Positions 36,803-47,412 of a DNA stretch of 64,000 nt are shown here, one piece after another. The stretch lies in contig NZ_CP054493.1 of assembly GCF_015265475.1 (NCBI RefSeq), forward strand, positions 620,001 to 684,000, read 5' to 3'. The DNA is from Candidatus Sulfurimonas marisnigri. GTDB taxonomy: Bacteria; Campylobacterota; Campylobacteria; Campylobacterales; Sulfurimonadaceae. The notes under the pieces were generated by a model. It was given only the letters and a program-made list of their open reading frames with translations. It did not search any database and was not told the DNA's origin. Each line of letters opens with the position of its first letter. Position 1 is the stretch's first letter. The position numbers were made by a program, and so were the translations under genes.

Positions 36803-37552
36803 CTATTTTTCAATATGATAGCCTATGCCTGAAGCATTTTTTATTATATCTGTAGGGAGCTTATTTCTAAGTCTCCAAACTAATGTTCTAATGCTGTTTT
36901 CTGTTGCTCCATTATCTTGCCATACATAGTCAATAGCTTGATTAAAACTTATAACATGACCTAGTTTGGCAACAAGAAGACGTAGAATAGCGTACTCTTT
37001 TTTTGTAAGTTTAATTTTTTCATTATTATAAAATATTTCATCTTTAGCAATATCCATATGATAAGCATCTCCAAAAGATATGAACGGCTTATCTGGGTCT
37101 CTTTTTGCATACAGCAGTTTATCTAAGTGCTGTTTGTCTATTTTAGAAGCATTTATATCTTCATTTCTTTCACTTTCTACACTAAACTTGAAAATAGCCA
37201 TCTGTATAGTAGCATGTAAAGAAGCTGGATCAAATGGCTTAACTATGTATCCATAAGGTTCTGTTTTGATTGCCTCTGCAATGATATCATCATCACTGTG
37301 TGAAGTTAAATATATAAATGGTATAGAATACTTTTTTCTTATTACTTTTGCCAACTCTATACCATCATTGCTCTCCTGAAGAGATATGTCTATAATAATG
37401 ATATCAGGCTTGTATTCATCTATTTTCTTTTTTGCATCGGAGGCATTGTCACATATTGCAATAATGTCATATCCATGTTTTTGTAGAGAAAGCTTTAGAT
37501 TTAAAGCAGTAATCTCATCATCTTCTACAATAATAATAGTGTGTCTGTTCAT
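36803..37552 (-). CDS. OmpR-family response regulator
   Basis: 249 residues. Receiver with 'VEDDEITALNL' acidic pair, phospho-acceptor Asp in 'IIIIDISLQ' and Lys in 'YIVKPFD'. A linker of about 30 residues leads to a winged-helix DNA-binding domain ('LTKKEYAILRLLV', 'NSIRTLVWRLRNKL', 'ASGIGYHIE'). AGG precedes the ATG. It converges on the hybrid kinase gene (9 bp between stops) and is likely its output, although it has its own promoter. Targets are unknown. Confidence 0.9.
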   Translation of the reverse strand: MNRHTIIIVEDDEITALNLKLSLQKHGYDIIAICDNASDAKKKIDEYKPDIIIIDISLQESNDGIELAKVIRKKYSIPFIYLTSHSDDDIIAEAIKTEPYGYIVKPFDPASLHATIQMAIFKFSVESERNEDINASKIDKQHLDKLLYAKRDPDKPFISFGDAYHMDIAKDEIFYNNEKIKLTKKEYAILRLLVAKLGHVISFNQAIDYVWQDNGATENSIRTLVWRLRNKLPTDIIKNASGIGYHIEK

Positions 37553-37691
37553 GCTTAGCCTAACTTAAAATATAATTATTTTGTGATTATGTATAATAGC
37601 ATTATATTACATTTATTTATAACTTCACAGCTTTTATTTTAGATGTTGTGATAATATTGTTACAATCTTACACTAAACTTGTGTAAAATAA

Positions 37692-38633
37692 TTAATTAAG
37701 TTCCCAATATAAAATTTTATTATCTCTACTCGAACTAAATATTTCTTTCTCGCTTATAAACTTAATTTGATTGATTATTTTTGTATGACCAACTAATCGG
37801 TCGTATTTAGTTTTAGTTTTTGTATTAAAGAGTTGCAGTACATTTTCCTCACCACTTGAGTAAACTCCAACTTCTCCACTTGGACTTATTCCAACGCAAA
37901 AAACAAGAAAGTCACTTTTTATATAGTAAGGCTCTTGTGTGTTTTGGTACACTCCAACTCTTCTGTCTTGTCCTGCTGTAAGTATAACACCATTACTATA
38001 GGCAACTTTATAAATATTGTCTACATTTTGTGAGTAGTGAGTTTTTATAGTGTCTGAACTTTTAATATCAATAATCTTTACAGCTCCACTCTCATCAGCC
38101 ATAATCATCTTTGTTTTATCTTCGCTGAGTGTCATATCACCCATTGCACTGTTAGAAACATGAGTTTTATATACACTATACTTTTCTCTCATATCGTGCA
38201 AAATAACATCTGAATCTAATGTTGCAAATACTACTTGCTCATCATTCACAAAACGGGCCTCTTTTAAAGTGAGTTTATAATCCTCATTTATTATCTGCTT
38301 TAACATGTAGTTCTCATATATCCATACATTTCTGTATGAGTCATTACCAACGCTTAGAATTAATACTTTCCCGTTTAGGTAATCAACGCTAAGAATATCA
38401 GCAGGAATAATCTGATTCATAGATGAAGTAAGTGGTGGAAGTAAAATTTGGTTTACTAGTTTTGTTGTTTTAATATCAAAAATATCTACTGCTCCCATAT
38501 CATTTCCAACATAAAGAGTATTCTCATAAACTATAAAATCACTAACAAAACCAACCGAGGTATATATCGCACTAGGGATTATCTCTTTTGCATAGAGTGA
38601 ATAAAATAAAAATATAATCAAAAGTTTTTTCAT
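37692..38633 (-). CDS. Exported WD40-like beta-propeller protein
   Basis: 313 residues with a short signal peptide (MKKLLIIFLFYSLYA). The rest is beta-rich with WD40-like blades, clearest in the last one ('VGHTKIINQIKF' to 'SSSRDNKILYWEL') and in 'SEDKTKMIMADESGAVKIID'. Such periplasmic propellers are scaffolds for complexes; a WD-repeat protein of this kind (NapL) occurs in nitrate reductase loci of Campylobacterota, but no nap genes are here. It stands alone between divergent signalling genes. Function unknown. Confidence 0.75.
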   Translation of the reverse strand: MKKLLIIFLFYSLYAKEIIPSAIYTSVGFVSDFIVYENTLYVGNDMGAVDIFDIKTTKLVNQILLPPLTSSMNQIIPADILSVDYLNGKVLILSVGNDSYRNVWIYENYMLKQIINEDYKLTLKEARFVNDEQVVFATLDSDVILHDMREKYSVYKTHVSNSAMGDMTLSEDKTKMIMADESGAVKIIDIKSSDTIKTHYSQNVDNIYKVAYSNGVILTAGQDRRVGVYQNTQEPYYIKSDFLVFCVGISPSGEVGVYSSGEENVLQLFNTKTKTKYDRLVGHTKIINQIKFISEKEIFSSSRDNKILYWELN

Positions 38634-38805
38634 TAAATAAAAATAGCCTCAAAATTGAATGCTTATATTATATAAAGTCTTATTTAAGATGACATATATA
38701 TTATTTATTAGATTAAAGCTCAAGAAATAAAATATAAAAACTTCATAATTTATTCATAGTAATTATATAGTATTACTTTAAATAAAATTCAAGAAAGGTG
38801 ACTGT

Positions 38806-39102
38806 ATGAAAATTTATTCTGATGATGGGCAATGCTTTGTTGACATGGAATATGCCTTAACTATTGAAGAAGTTGCAATCTTTCATAAAGAAATCACCCC
38901 AATTCTACTAACAGATAAAGAGTTCGTAATTCACTGTGTTGATCTTAAAGCGATAGATTCAGCAGGTTTACAAATCTTAATCTCTCTAAAAAAATATCTT
39001 GAAAAAGAAGAAAAAGTTTTTGAAGTAACTGCTGGAATTAAGTTTAACGAATTCATTGATTTTTTTAAACTAGGTGAATATTTTAAAGGGGCAATAGTAT
39101 GA
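38806..39102 (+). CDS. STAS-domain protein, first gene of the chemosensory operon
   Basis: 98 residues, a single STAS domain of the anti-sigma-factor-antagonist type, with the switch serine Ser52 in 'KAIDSAGLQILI'. In the Spo0A-antagonist family this serine is phosphorylated by a partner kinase. AAAGG precedes the ATG, and the gene overlaps cheA by ATGA (39099-39102). A STAS protein opening a CheA operon suggests a link between chemosensory output and a partner-switching pathway (inference). No anti-sigma factor or Ser/Thr kinase gene is adjacent. Confidence 0.85.
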   Translation: MKIYSDDGQCFVDMEYALTIEEVAIFHKEITPILLTDKEFVIHCVDLKAIDSAGLQILISLKKYLEKEEKVFEVTAGIKFNEFIDFFKLGEYFKGAIV

Positions 39103-41096
39103 ATTTAGATTTCATAGATATGCTCGACGGATATAAAGCAGAAAATGATGAGTTGCTTCAAAAGATGGAAGATGCTCTAATGCAGATTCAAGAAGAGGGC
39201 ATGAATGATGAAAACATTAATGCTGTCTTTCGCGCTGCACATACCATTAAGGGTAGTTCTGGTATGTTCGGCATAGATTATATAGTTGAGTTTACGCATA
39301 TAGCTGAGAACTTATTAGATAAAATCAGAAATCATAAGATACCAATGAGCGGTGAAATCATTGAACTCCTTTTAGCATGTAAAGACCAGATGCAAATACT
39401 CATCAACTTTGTTATGAGTGACCCTGAAGGGCATCCAGATGAAGATATAAAGAGTGACAGCAAAAGACTGATAAATGAGTTGCAAGCCCATTTAGATGGT
39501 AATGACAATCTACATGTAGAAGAAACAGTCGAAATAGTTGAATTAATTGAGATAAACGAGTACCAAATAAAAATAGATTTTGCCTCCGATACATTCAGTC
39601 ACGGTTTTGACACATATACCTTTATAAATTTTCTTCATGAATTAGGTGAAATAAAAAATATTCAAACAGACACAGAATCTATTCCTATATTTACAGATAT
39701 TAATCCATCAAATTGTTACATGTCATATATTATAGATGTGCACAGCAGTAAAGATTCTCAAGAATTGGAAGCAGCTTTTGATTTTGTTAAGGAGGGCTCC
39801 ACAGTTTCAGTTATAGACTTATCAGAAAGTAAACAAAAGCCTGAGCCCGTAAAAACTATTGAGAAAAAGAGAGAAATCCAGATAGAGGGCTCTAAAGCTA
39901 AAAATACTCCTCAAGCCGTAAAGCAGACAAATTTTATTCGTATAGAAGCTTCAAAAGTTGATAGTTTAATAAACCTTATAGGTGAAATGGTTATTTCAAA
40001 CGCAAGTGTGATGCAACATGCTGCAAATTTGAGAGACTCAGAACTGATTGAATCGGTCTCTACAGTCACTAGAATGCTTGAAGAGGTGAGAGAAAATGCC
40101 ATGCAGATTCGTATGGTTCCTATTGGTGAGACGTTTAATAAGTTTAAACGTATTGTGCACGACACTGCAAATAAGGTTGGTAAAAAAGTAGACCTTATCA
40201 TTAATGGAGGAGATACAGAGCTTGACAAAACAGTAATAGAAAAGATAGCAGATCCGCTTGTTCACCTTATACGAAACTCTATTGACCACGGCATAGAAAC
40301 TCCAGATGTAAGAGAAGCGTTTGGCAAAAGTATTACCGGTGTTTTACATCTAAATGCTTACCATGATGCAGGCTCCATAGCAATTGAGATTATAGATGAT
40401 GGAAAAGGGCTTGATGCTGAGGTTCTTTTGAGAAAAGGTATAGAAAAAGGTCTTATAGACGAACAAAGCGAACCTACTCAAAAAGAGATTTTCGATCTGA
40501 TTTTGCAGGCAGGGTTTTCTACTGCAGAAAAAGTAAGCGATATATCGGGCAGAGGTGTCGGTATGGATGTCGTAAAACGAAATATCAGTGATCTTCACGG
40601 CGGCATAGAGATAGAGAGTGAAAAATCTAAAGGTACTAAAGTTACGATTAGGTTACCTTTGACCTTGGCAATAATAGACGGATTTTTAACAAAAGTTGGC
40701 AATACACATATAATAATACCGTTAGATATGCTGGTTGAGTGTATAGAGTTAAATAAAAAGACCATAGCACAAATGCATAACAACAGCTATATTAACCTAA
40801 GAGGGAGAGTCCTTCCACTTCTAAATATAAGCACCTATTTTAAAATACCTCACAGCGATACAGCTAGGAGTAATGTAATAGTAATTCAATATGCAGGACA
40901 AAGGATGGGGATAATAGTTGATGAACTCCTAGGCGAACTTCAGACTGTTATCAAGCCAATGGGACAGCTCTTTAATGAGTTAAAGTATTTTAGCGGCTCA
41001 ACTATTTTGGGGAGCGGTGAAGTAGCGTTAATAATGGATATTCAGGTAATGCTTCAAATGATGGAATCAAAACAAAAAAAAGAGCTTGTAGCTTAA
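39099..41096 (+). CDS. cheA: Chemotaxis histidine kinase CheA
   Basis: 665 residues. P1 HPt domain with His48 in '[15 protein letters not shown]'; a P2-like region at about 150-250; P3 dimerisation at about 285-350; P4 ATP-binding with '[14 protein letters not shown]', 'DDGKGLD' and 'GRGVGMDVV'; and P5 CheW-like at about 515-655. Unlike the flagellar CheA of many Campylobacterota it carries no C-terminal receiver. It takes signals from the receptor encoded next and should phosphorylate a receiver such as CheV, CheB (57263) or a single-domain receiver (53850, 58327). Confidence 0.94.
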   Translation: MNLDFIDMLDGYKAENDELLQKMEDALMQIQEEGMNDENINAVFRAAHTIKGSSGMFGIDYIVEFTHIAENLLDKIRNHKIPMSGEIIELLLACKDQMQILINFVMSDPEGHPDEDIKSDSKRLINELQAHLDGNDNLHVEETVEIVELIEINEYQIKIDFASDTFSHGFDTYTFINFLHELGEIKNIQTDTESIPIFTDINPSNCYMSYIIDVHSSKDSQELEAAFDFVKEGSTVSVIDLSESKQKPEPVKTIEKKREIQIEGSKAKNTPQAVKQTNFIRIEASKVDSLINLIGEMVISNASVMQHAANLRDSELIESVSTVTRMLEEVRENAMQIRMVPIGETFNKFKRIVHDTANKVGKKVDLIINGGDTELDKTVIEKIADPLVHLIRNSIDHGIETPDVREAFGKSITGVLHLNAYHDAGSIAIEIIDDGKGLDAEVLLRKGIEKGLIDEQSEPTQKEIFDLILQAGFSTAEKVSDISGRGVGMDVVKRNISDLHGGIEIESEKSKGTKVTIRLPLTLAIIDGFLTKVGNTHIIIPLDMLVECIELNKKTIAQMHNNSYINLRGRVLPLLNISTYFKIPHSDTARSNVIVIQYAGQRMGIIVDELLGELQTVIKPMGQLFNELKYFSGSTILGSGEVALIMDIQVMLQMMESKQKKELVA

Positions 41097-41110
41097 AAAA
41101 AGGAAAAAAA

Positions 41111-43525
41111 ATGTTAAACAATATGACGATTAAAGCAAAGATTGGTTTAAGTGCCGGTACTTTAGTTGCTTTTGTAAGTACACTTTTAGTAGTGGGGTTA
41201 GTATCTTCAGATGTACTCAAAAATGGTATTGAATCAGTAAAAGAATTAAAAAATCAGGAGCTGCATACCCATGAAATGATTGGCGCTCATGAGTCATATG
41301 TTGGCGAACTCTCAAGTGCTGCATTAGTTAGTGGAAAATTCAAAAAGGCGTCAGTTAGCCATACAGAATGTATACTTGGCAAATGGTACTCTACTCTTAA
41401 AGATACGAAAGGGTATAGCAAACTTTCTTCATCTATGAAAGAAGAGATAGAGGTTATGATAAAAAGTCATGAAAAGATTCATAATATCGCAAAATATTAT
41501 GATAGCGAGTATATACATATAAATAAAAATTTAAAAGCTATGCTAATGCAGGGAATAAGTGACCATCTAAAGTGGTCCAAACAACTACTTAGTGATATAA
41601 GCTTTAATCAAAAAGTATCAGTTCAAAAGGACCCAACGCAATGTAAGGTTGGCAAGTGGTACTATAACTTTAAAGATAGTGAGGAATTTTCTAAACTTAG
41701 TCAAAAAGATATTTCAGAATTCAAAGAACTTGAAGCTTCACATTCATTACTCCATAACAGTGTTAAAACTATTAGTACTATCCAAAACAAAGACAAAGCA
41801 TTAAATTACTACAAATACAACACTGAAAAGCATTTGCTAAGCGTTATAAATATATTTGAAAATAAGCTCTCAGATATTAAATATATAAATGACAAAAATC
41901 AAGTGATATTTAAAGAAGTTTCAGTTGATATACCTGTATTGCTTGATAATGTAATATCAACGCTACATAAATATGACGATGTTGAAATGGAATATATGGC
42001 AGTAATTGAAGAGGAGATAGATTCAAACGGCAAATTGATCAAGATTATTTATTTGATAATAGGCATTTTGTCAGTTTTTCTTCTCTTTTTTGTTGCAATC
42101 GTTATTCTTAATTTGCTTAAAGATGTTAATGAGTTAGGCAAAGGAATCAACAGTTTCTTTGGGTATCTCAACAAAGAGCAAAAGAGCGTAAATACAATAG
42201 TTAAAAATTCTAATGATGAAATTGGAAATATGATAGAGGTTATTAATACAAATATAACAAAAACAAAAGAGAATTTTGATGAAGATAATGCTGCTTTTGA
42301 TGACATTGTTGATAAACTTGCCCTTCTCTCAGAAGGTGATTTTAGCGCTACTATAAATGCCACATACAGCGGTAATTATGGACGAGCAAAAGATGCCATT
42401 AATAGTACTATCTCAAATATAAAAGAGATCGTTGAAGAGATTGCAGAGGTGCTTAAAGGCATTGACGATGGACATCTAGACAGAGAGATACGCATTGAGT
42501 TTAAAGGTGGATACGCACAGATTAAAACTTCTATAAACTCTATGTCTAATAACTTAAGCAATGTCATAGAGACTATTGACAACTCTTTACAAAAACTAGC
42601 AAGTGGTGATCTTGATGCTAAGATTGGTGCAGATTTACCAGGTGATTACAATCAGTTAAAAGTTGCTATTAATAAAACTATTGAAAAACTAAATACTATT
42701 ATTGGAAGTGTAAATGAATCTACGTTACAGATTGCATCAGCTGCTGATGAAGTAAGTTCTGCTGCACAGTCACTCTCAACTGGGGCTACAGAGCAGGCAA
42801 GTAGCCTTGAAGAGACAACAGCTGCTGTAGAAGAGATGGCAGGGGGGATAAGCCAAAATGCCCAAAATGCAAGAAAAACAAATGAAGTATCAAGAAAAAC
42901 TTCTTCAATGGCCAAAGAGGGGGGAGAGGCAGTTTATAAAACTGTAGATGCAATGCGTAATATTGCTGGAAAAATTGGGATAATTGAAGATATTGCATAC
43001 CAAACTAATCTATTGGCACTAAATGCAGCTATAGAAGCGGCTCGCGCCGGTGAGCATGGTAAAGGGTTTGCAGTAGTTGCAAGTGAGGTTCGTAAACTTG
43101 CAGAGAGAAGCCAGACTGCAGCGCAAGAGATTAGTCAGATAACTACCGATAGCGTAAAGATAAGTGAGCATGCAGGAACTCTTCTTAGTGAAATAGTTCC
43201 AAGTATAGAGCAGACATCTGAACTTATAGAAGAGATATCAAGTGCATCTTCCGAACAAGATACAGGAATTTCCCAGATTAATTATGCCATGACAAATCTT
43301 GACCAAGTAACACAGCAAAATGCTTCAGCTAGTGAAGAGTTAGCAAGTGCCAGTGAAGAGATGAGTTCACAAGCTACTCACCTAAAAGAGTTGGTAAGTT
43401 TTTTCAAAATAACAGGAGTTACAAATCAAGTTTCAATACAAAAAACTGCACCTACAGCTAAAATAGTAAAAGATAATGAGCCAGAAGCAAACTTGGAAAA
43501 TAGTAATAATTTTGTTCAGTTTTAA
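41111..43525 (+). CDS. Methyl-accepting chemotaxis protein with two CZB domains
   Basis: 804 residues. Membrane segments at about 12-32 and 313-337. The periplasmic part holds two chemoreceptor zinc-binding (CZB) units: first His60, Cys87 in 'ECILGKWY', His120, His124; second His152, Cys178 in 'QCKVGKWY', His211, His215. HAMP-like repeats follow (about 340-520), then the methyl-accepting signalling domain with the hairpin tip '[21 protein letters not shown]'. The known CZB ligand is zinc, and reported roles include zinc, pH or hypochlorite sensing. AAAAAAAGGAAAAAAA precedes the start, 14 bp after cheA. Confidence 0.93.
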   Translation: MLNNMTIKAKIGLSAGTLVAFVSTLLVVGLVSSDVLKNGIESVKELKNQELHTHEMIGAHESYVGELSSAALVSGKFKKASVSHTECILGKWYSTLKDTKGYSKLSSSMKEEIEVMIKSHEKIHNIAKYYDSEYIHINKNLKAMLMQGISDHLKWSKQLLSDISFNQKVSVQKDPTQCKVGKWYYNFKDSEEFSKLSQKDISEFKELEASHSLLHNSVKTISTIQNKDKALNYYKYNTEKHLLSVINIFENKLSDIKYINDKNQVIFKEVSVDIPVLLDNVISTLHKYDDVEMEYMAVIEEEIDSNGKLIKIIYLIIGILSVFLLFFVAIVILNLLKDVNELGKGINSFFGYLNKEQKSVNTIVKNSNDEIGNMIEVINTNITKTKENFDEDNAAFDDIVDKLALLSEGDFSATINATYSGNYGRAKDAINSTISNIKEIVEEIAEVLKGIDDGHLDREIRIEFKGGYAQIKTSINSMSNNLSNVIETIDNSLQKLASGDLDAKIGADLPGDYNQLKVAINKTIEKLNTIIGSVNESTLQIASAADEVSSAAQSLSTGATEQASSLEETTAAVEEMAGGISQNAQNARKTNEVSRKTSSMAKEGGEAVYKTVDAMRNIAGKIGIIEDIAYQTNLLALNAAIEAARAGEHGKGFAVVASEVRKLAERSQTAAQEISQITTDSVKISEHAGTLLSEIVPSIEQTSELIEEISSASSEQDTGISQINYAMTNLDQVTQQNASASEELASASEEMSSQATHLKELVSFFKITGVTNQVSIQKTAPTAKIVKDNEPEANLENSNNFVQF

Positions 43526-43543
43526 TACATAAAAGGAGTAACT

Positions 43544-44038
43544 ATGAGTACTGCCAATCAAGATAGTAGTGACAATCAGTTCTTAACATTTTATGTTGCT
43601 GGTGAAATATACGCTCTTTCAGTTTTGCATATAAAAGAAATTATTGAGTATTCAATAGTTACTAAGGTACCATTAATGCAAGAGTGCGTTAGTGGCATTA
43701 CAAATATTAGAGGCAGTGTGATACCTGTAATAGATTTGGGAATTCGTTTAAATATTTCACATACACAAACCATAAATAAAAGAACATCAATTATAGTTAT
43801 CGAAAAAGAGGATGAGATACAAAACTTTCAAGTTGGACTTGTAGTTGATGAGGTAAATGAGGTCTATGACATCATCACAAAAGAGCAAGAAGATGCACCT
43901 GTGTTTGGCAGTAAAATTAGAAAAGAGTTTATTGAGCATATTGGAAAAGTTAAAGGGTCATTCATACCAATATTAAACTCCTCAGAATTAGTTAATATTG
44001 AAGAGCTATCAAAAGTAAACAATGCAAAGGATGCATAA
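43544..44038 (+). CDS. cheW: Chemotaxis coupling protein CheW
   Basis: 164 residues, a single CheW domain that links receptor and CheA. Typical features are 'FYVAGEIYALSVLHIKEI', 'GITNIRGSVIPVIDLGIRL' and 'VGLVVDEVNEV'. AAAGGAG precedes the ATG and the stop overlaps the CheV start by one base. It is the plain scaffold protein of this chemosensory array, beside a second, receiver-bearing coupling protein. Confidence 0.94.
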   Translation: MSTANQDSSDNQFLTFYVAGEIYALSVLHIKEIIEYSIVTKVPLMQECVSGITNIRGSVIPVIDLGIRLNISHTQTINKRTSIIVIEKEDEIQNFQVGLVVDEVNEVYDIITKEQEDAPVFGSKIRKEFIEHIGKVKGSFIPILNSSELVNIEELSKVNNAKDA

Positions 44039-45000
44039 TGTCAGAAATTCATGTAGACAATGATTTTGATGAAATCATATCAATAGAATTAGAAAATGAT
44101 GAACTTGTTAGGCTTGTTACAAGCAATGCAGATGTTGCCAGTCAGTATGTTGTCTTTCAAAATTCTAATGATGAATATTTTGCAATAAATGTTGCTAAAG
44201 TAGAAGAGCTAATAGAATATAAAATACTTGATGTCACAAAAACAACCGATAGTTCAGGAGTTATGAAAGGCACAGCAAAAATTCGCGAGCATTTTGTCAA
44301 TATTGTCTGTTTTGATTCTTGGCTAGGTATTAATAGTAGAGATAACTCAATCTATGAGTTAGTAATTCTTTGTGATTATGCCGGAGTAAGATTGGCTATT
44401 ATTGTTAAGAGTGTTTATGGGGTACTAAATATCGAACCATCTGAAATGTTTGATGATTCAGATAAAGATACAAGGATCTCTTACCTTTGTGAAATTGTTG
44501 TAAATAACAAAAAAATTCTATGTAAAGTTTTTGACAGTGATCAGTTTTTAGCAGATGTGATGCCAAGCAAGTTTGCCAAAGAACTACAAAAGAGTGAAAT
44601 GATTAGCAGTAATGATAAGAATGTTATAAATAAAGAGATTTTGATTGCTGAGGATAGTGTTTTAATTCAAAATGCCGTTAAACAACTGATGGAAAAGATG
44701 CAGCTTTCATATCAGGTGTTTAATAATGGCAAAGAGCTTTTGGATTCACTTAAGAATGAAAATATTGATAATATAGGACTAATTATTACAGATTTAGAGA
44801 TGCCTGTGATGGGTGGACTTGAACTGCTAAAAGAGTGCTTAAATCATGATTATTACCGTAAAATCCCAATTGTTGTAAATACGAATATGGCAAACGCGAG
44901 CATAATCAATACGGCTGAAAAACTTGGAGCAAGAAAAGTAATTAAAAAACTTGACTTACTAACTCTTAGAGAGGTAATATTAGAATATGCCGATAGATAA
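44038..45000 (+). CDS. cheV: CheV: CheW-receiver coupling protein
   Basis: 320 residues: a CheW domain (about 30-185) with 'KIREHFVNIVCFDSWLGI', followed by a receiver (about 200-320) with Asp in 'LIITDLEMPVMGG' and Lys in 'KVIKKLD'. CheV proteins adapt or buffer signal strength when phosphorylated by CheA. The N-terminal 30 residues are acidic and additional. It overlaps cheR by 14 bases. Confidence 0.9.
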   Translation: MSEIHVDNDFDEIISIELENDELVRLVTSNADVASQYVVFQNSNDEYFAINVAKVEELIEYKILDVTKTTDSSGVMKGTAKIREHFVNIVCFDSWLGINSRDNSIYELVILCDYAGVRLAIIVKSVYGVLNIEPSEMFDDSDKDTRISYLCEIVVNNKKILCKVFDSDQFLADVMPSKFAKELQKSEMISSNDKNVINKEILIAEDSVLIQNAVKQLMEKMQLSYQVFNNGKELLDSLKNENIDNIGLIITDLEMPVMGGLELLKECLNHDYYRKIPIVVNTNMANASIINTAEKLGARKVIKKLDLLTLREVILEYADR

Positions 45001-45817
45001 ATACTCTGTTTTACATGTTAAAATAACTGATGGTGAATATATTAAATATAGAGAGATAATATATGAGACTACAGGTATAGAGCTAAAAGAGAATAAGCAC
45101 AACCTTATAGAGAGTCGTTTAATGAAGCGACTTAGATATTATAATATGAGTAGCTATAGTGAGTATTACCAATTAGTGTTAAAAGATAGAACCGAGCTAC
45201 AATTGATGATAAATCAGGTAACGACTAATGAGACCAGTTTTTTTCGTGAAAATAAACATTTTGACTACCTTGTTCGCAGAATATTACCAGAAGTAAATGA
45301 GCAACTGCGTATTTGGAGTGCAGCATCTTCTATAGGTGTGGAGGCATATACTATAGCAATGGTTGTAGATGAAGTTTTGTCTATAAGGCATTTGCCATTT
45401 GAGATATTAGCAAGTGATATTAATATAGATGTATTGTCACAAGCAAAACAGGCAGTGTATGATATAAAGTTTTCTAAAAATATACCTGATAATTATCTAC
45501 GACAATACTGCTTAAAAGGTGTTGGAGATATGCAAAACAAATTCGCTATAAAAGATTATTTGAAAAATAAACTATCATTTGCTCAGATAAATTTAACAAA
45601 GCCAATAAGTCCAAATGTGGGAAAGTTTGATATAATTTTTCTTAGAAATGTTCTTATATATTTTGACATTCAAACAAAACAAAATGTTGTAAAACATGTT
45701 CTGCAACACTTAAAACCAAATGGTTACTTCTTCATAGGACACTCTGAATCACTTTTTAATATTAGTGATGAAGTAGTTCAGGTTATGCCTACAGTTTATC
45801 AGAAGGTCGTCCTATAA
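44987..45817 (+). CDS. cheR: Chemoreceptor methyltransferase CheR
   Basis: 276 residues. The N-terminal helical domain ('LIESRLMKRLRYY', 'TTNETSFFRE') and SAM-binding domain ('WSAASSIGVEAYTIAM', 'FLRNVLIYFD', 'YFFIGHSES') are complete. The SAM motif reads ASSIGVEAY where most family members have SxGEEPYS, so a Val replaces one Glu. It methylates receptor glutamates, presumably those of the adjacent MCP. Its last 29 bases overlap the end of the convergent REC-EAL gene. No CheB is in this operon; a full CheB is at 57263 on the other strand. Confidence 0.92.
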   Translation: MPIDKYSVLHVKITDGEYIKYREIIYETTGIELKENKHNLIESRLMKRLRYYNMSSYSEYYQLVLKDRTELQLMINQVTTNETSFFRENKHFDYLVRRILPEVNEQLRIWSAASSIGVEAYTIAMVVDEVLSIRHLPFEILASDINIDVLSQAKQAVYDIKFSKNIPDNYLRQYCLKGVGDMQNKFAIKDYLKNKLSFAQINLTKPISPNVGKFDIIFLRNVLIYFDIQTKQNVVKHVLQHLKPNGYFFIGHSESLFNISDEVVQVMPTVYQKVVL

Positions 45818-47411
45818 AATAACCTTGTGCGTAATCGAAACCAAGTTTTTTACCCTCGTCTAATATTTTCTCATCTTCAACACCAACCAAAATACTTTTA
45901 ATACTTGACTTGTTTGTGTACTCTAGTAAAAATGAGAGAACAGCTTTCATGTTTGTATCAGTTAAAGATTTATGCATTATTAGTTGATCTATTTTTATAT
46001 AATCAGGTTCTAAAATTGATAGCAGTTCAATGTTTATATTAGAAGTTGCGAACCCTTTTAAAGCTATTTTATACCCGTTGTTCTTTAATCTTAAAATGGC
46101 TTTTACTGCTTTACTTGAAGGTTTTAGTGATTCATAGTTTCTTATGTCTAAAATAACTCTATTATTGCTTACTTTAAAATGATTTCCTAAATATATTAGA
46201 TAGTCTTCAATATCATTGTTGTTAAATAGCGAGTTGGACATATTAATGTGAAAAGGTAAATTGCTAGAAGACAGCTCTTTGAAACATTGCTTAAATACAA
46301 TTTCTGATATATCTTCTAAAATGCCAGCTTTCTCACTCAAATCTATGAAAAACTTTGGTAGTATATATTTGTCACCTTGTTTAATTCTGGAAAATACTTC
46401 ATATGAAAAAACTTTCATTGTATACATATCTATAACTGGTTGGTAAAACGGTACAATAGTTTTTTGTTTTAAAGCATCAAGAGTAACCCCCAGCCAGCTA
46501 AGAGAGTCACTTTTTTTAGCCTCTTCTATATCAATATCCATCTTGACAAAATAAGTACTGTGCTCATCATTTTTTATTTCATCAACAATAGAGTAAATGT
46601 GCTGTAAAAAGTTTTTACTTCTATTTTCCATACTGCTATTATTTTTAAGCATAATAAGACCGTATGAGAGAGTGATATATATTTTTAAATTATTAAATGT
46701 CACTATCAAAGTATTATGGTTGTCAGAGAAACTTTGCAAGGCATCAAGTATATTATCTATATAGTGCTTATCTGTAGCACATATTATTACATCATTGTGT
46801 AATTGCACTGTATTGTTGTCCTCTATCCCAAAGTAAGAGAGATGCTCTTTTACGGCACTGAAGATATGCTCTTGTGTTTGGCTGCCAAATTGATTTTTTA
46901 TCTCTTTAAACATATCTACAACAACTAAAAAGAGAGCTTGGTCATTGTTTTGCAAGAGGTAATCTAGTTTTTTATCTTCTTGAGTATTTTTACTGTCTCT
47001 TTTACTAATGTCAATTAAATTACATACTTTGTATAGAAGTTTAAACAACTTATCCATTGCGACTGGTTTAAGTAAAATCCCATCAACTTGGAAATCTATG
47101 GAGTTTCTTAACCCATGATCTGTATTGTGCGCAGTCATGATAATAGTATTTTGATCAGGATTGATTTTTAATACCTCACTTATTAAACAAACACCATCCA
47201 TTTTAGGCATTGTCAAGTCTGTAATTAATAAATCATATCTTTTTTTATTGTACTCCTTTAGTGCAACTTCACCATTTTGCGCACTATTAACTTCTTTAAA
47301 TAGGAGTTTAAATATATTCTCATATTGCTCTCTAATTTCATTGTTGTCTTCAGCGTATAAAACAGAAATATTTTTTGTGACACTGAGTAGCTTTTGATGT
47401 ATATCAGACAC
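45789..47411 (-). CDS. Receiver protein with degenerate GGDEF/EAL output
   Basis: About 540 residues. A longer frame opens at 47453, but its first 14 codons are the kinase gene's repeat read in another frame, so the GTG at 47411, one base after the kinase stop, is preferred. Receiver with Asp in 'LLITDLTMPKMDG'. The middle is a GGDEF-like remnant without the signature. The C-terminal EAL domain has EVF for EAL, 'HINMSN', 'LDIRNYE', and 'ALKGFAT' where active enzymes have the metal-binding DDFG. c-di-GMP hydrolysis is therefore unlikely; it may bind ligand or act by protein contact. Convergent with cheR. Confidence 0.85.
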   Translation of the reverse strand: MSDIHQKLLSVTKNISVLYAEDNNEIREQYENIFKLLFKEVNSAQNGEVALKEYNKKRYDLLITDLTMPKMDGVCLISEVLKINPDQNTIIMTAHNTDHGLRNSIDFQVDGILLKPVAMDKLFKLLYKVCNLIDISKRDSKNTQEDKKLDYLLQNNDQALFLVVVDMFKEIKNQFGSQTQEHIFSAVKEHLSYFGIEDNNTVQLHNDVIICATDKHYIDNILDALQSFSDNHNTLIVTFNNLKIYITLSYGLIMLKNNSSMENRSKNFLQHIYSIVDEIKNDEHSTYFVKMDIDIEEAKKSDSLSWLGVTLDALKQKTIVPFYQPVIDMYTMKVFSYEVFSRIKQGDKYILPKFFIDLSEKAGILEDISEIVFKQCFKELSSSNLPFHINMSNSLFNNNDIEDYLIYLGNHFKVSNNRVILDIRNYESLKPSSKAVKAILRLKNNGYKIALKGFATSNINIELLSILEPDYIKIDQLIMHKSLTDTNMKAVLSFLLEYTNKSSIKSILVGVEDEKILDEGKKLGFDYAQGYFIGRPSDKL

Positions 47412-47412
47412 T

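Noticed and set aside
37668-37686. TTACAC/GTGTAA inverted repeat after the WD40-like gene as a terminator
   Set aside because: Only a 6-bp AT-rich stem with a 7-base loop and no T-run on the minus strand; too weak to call.
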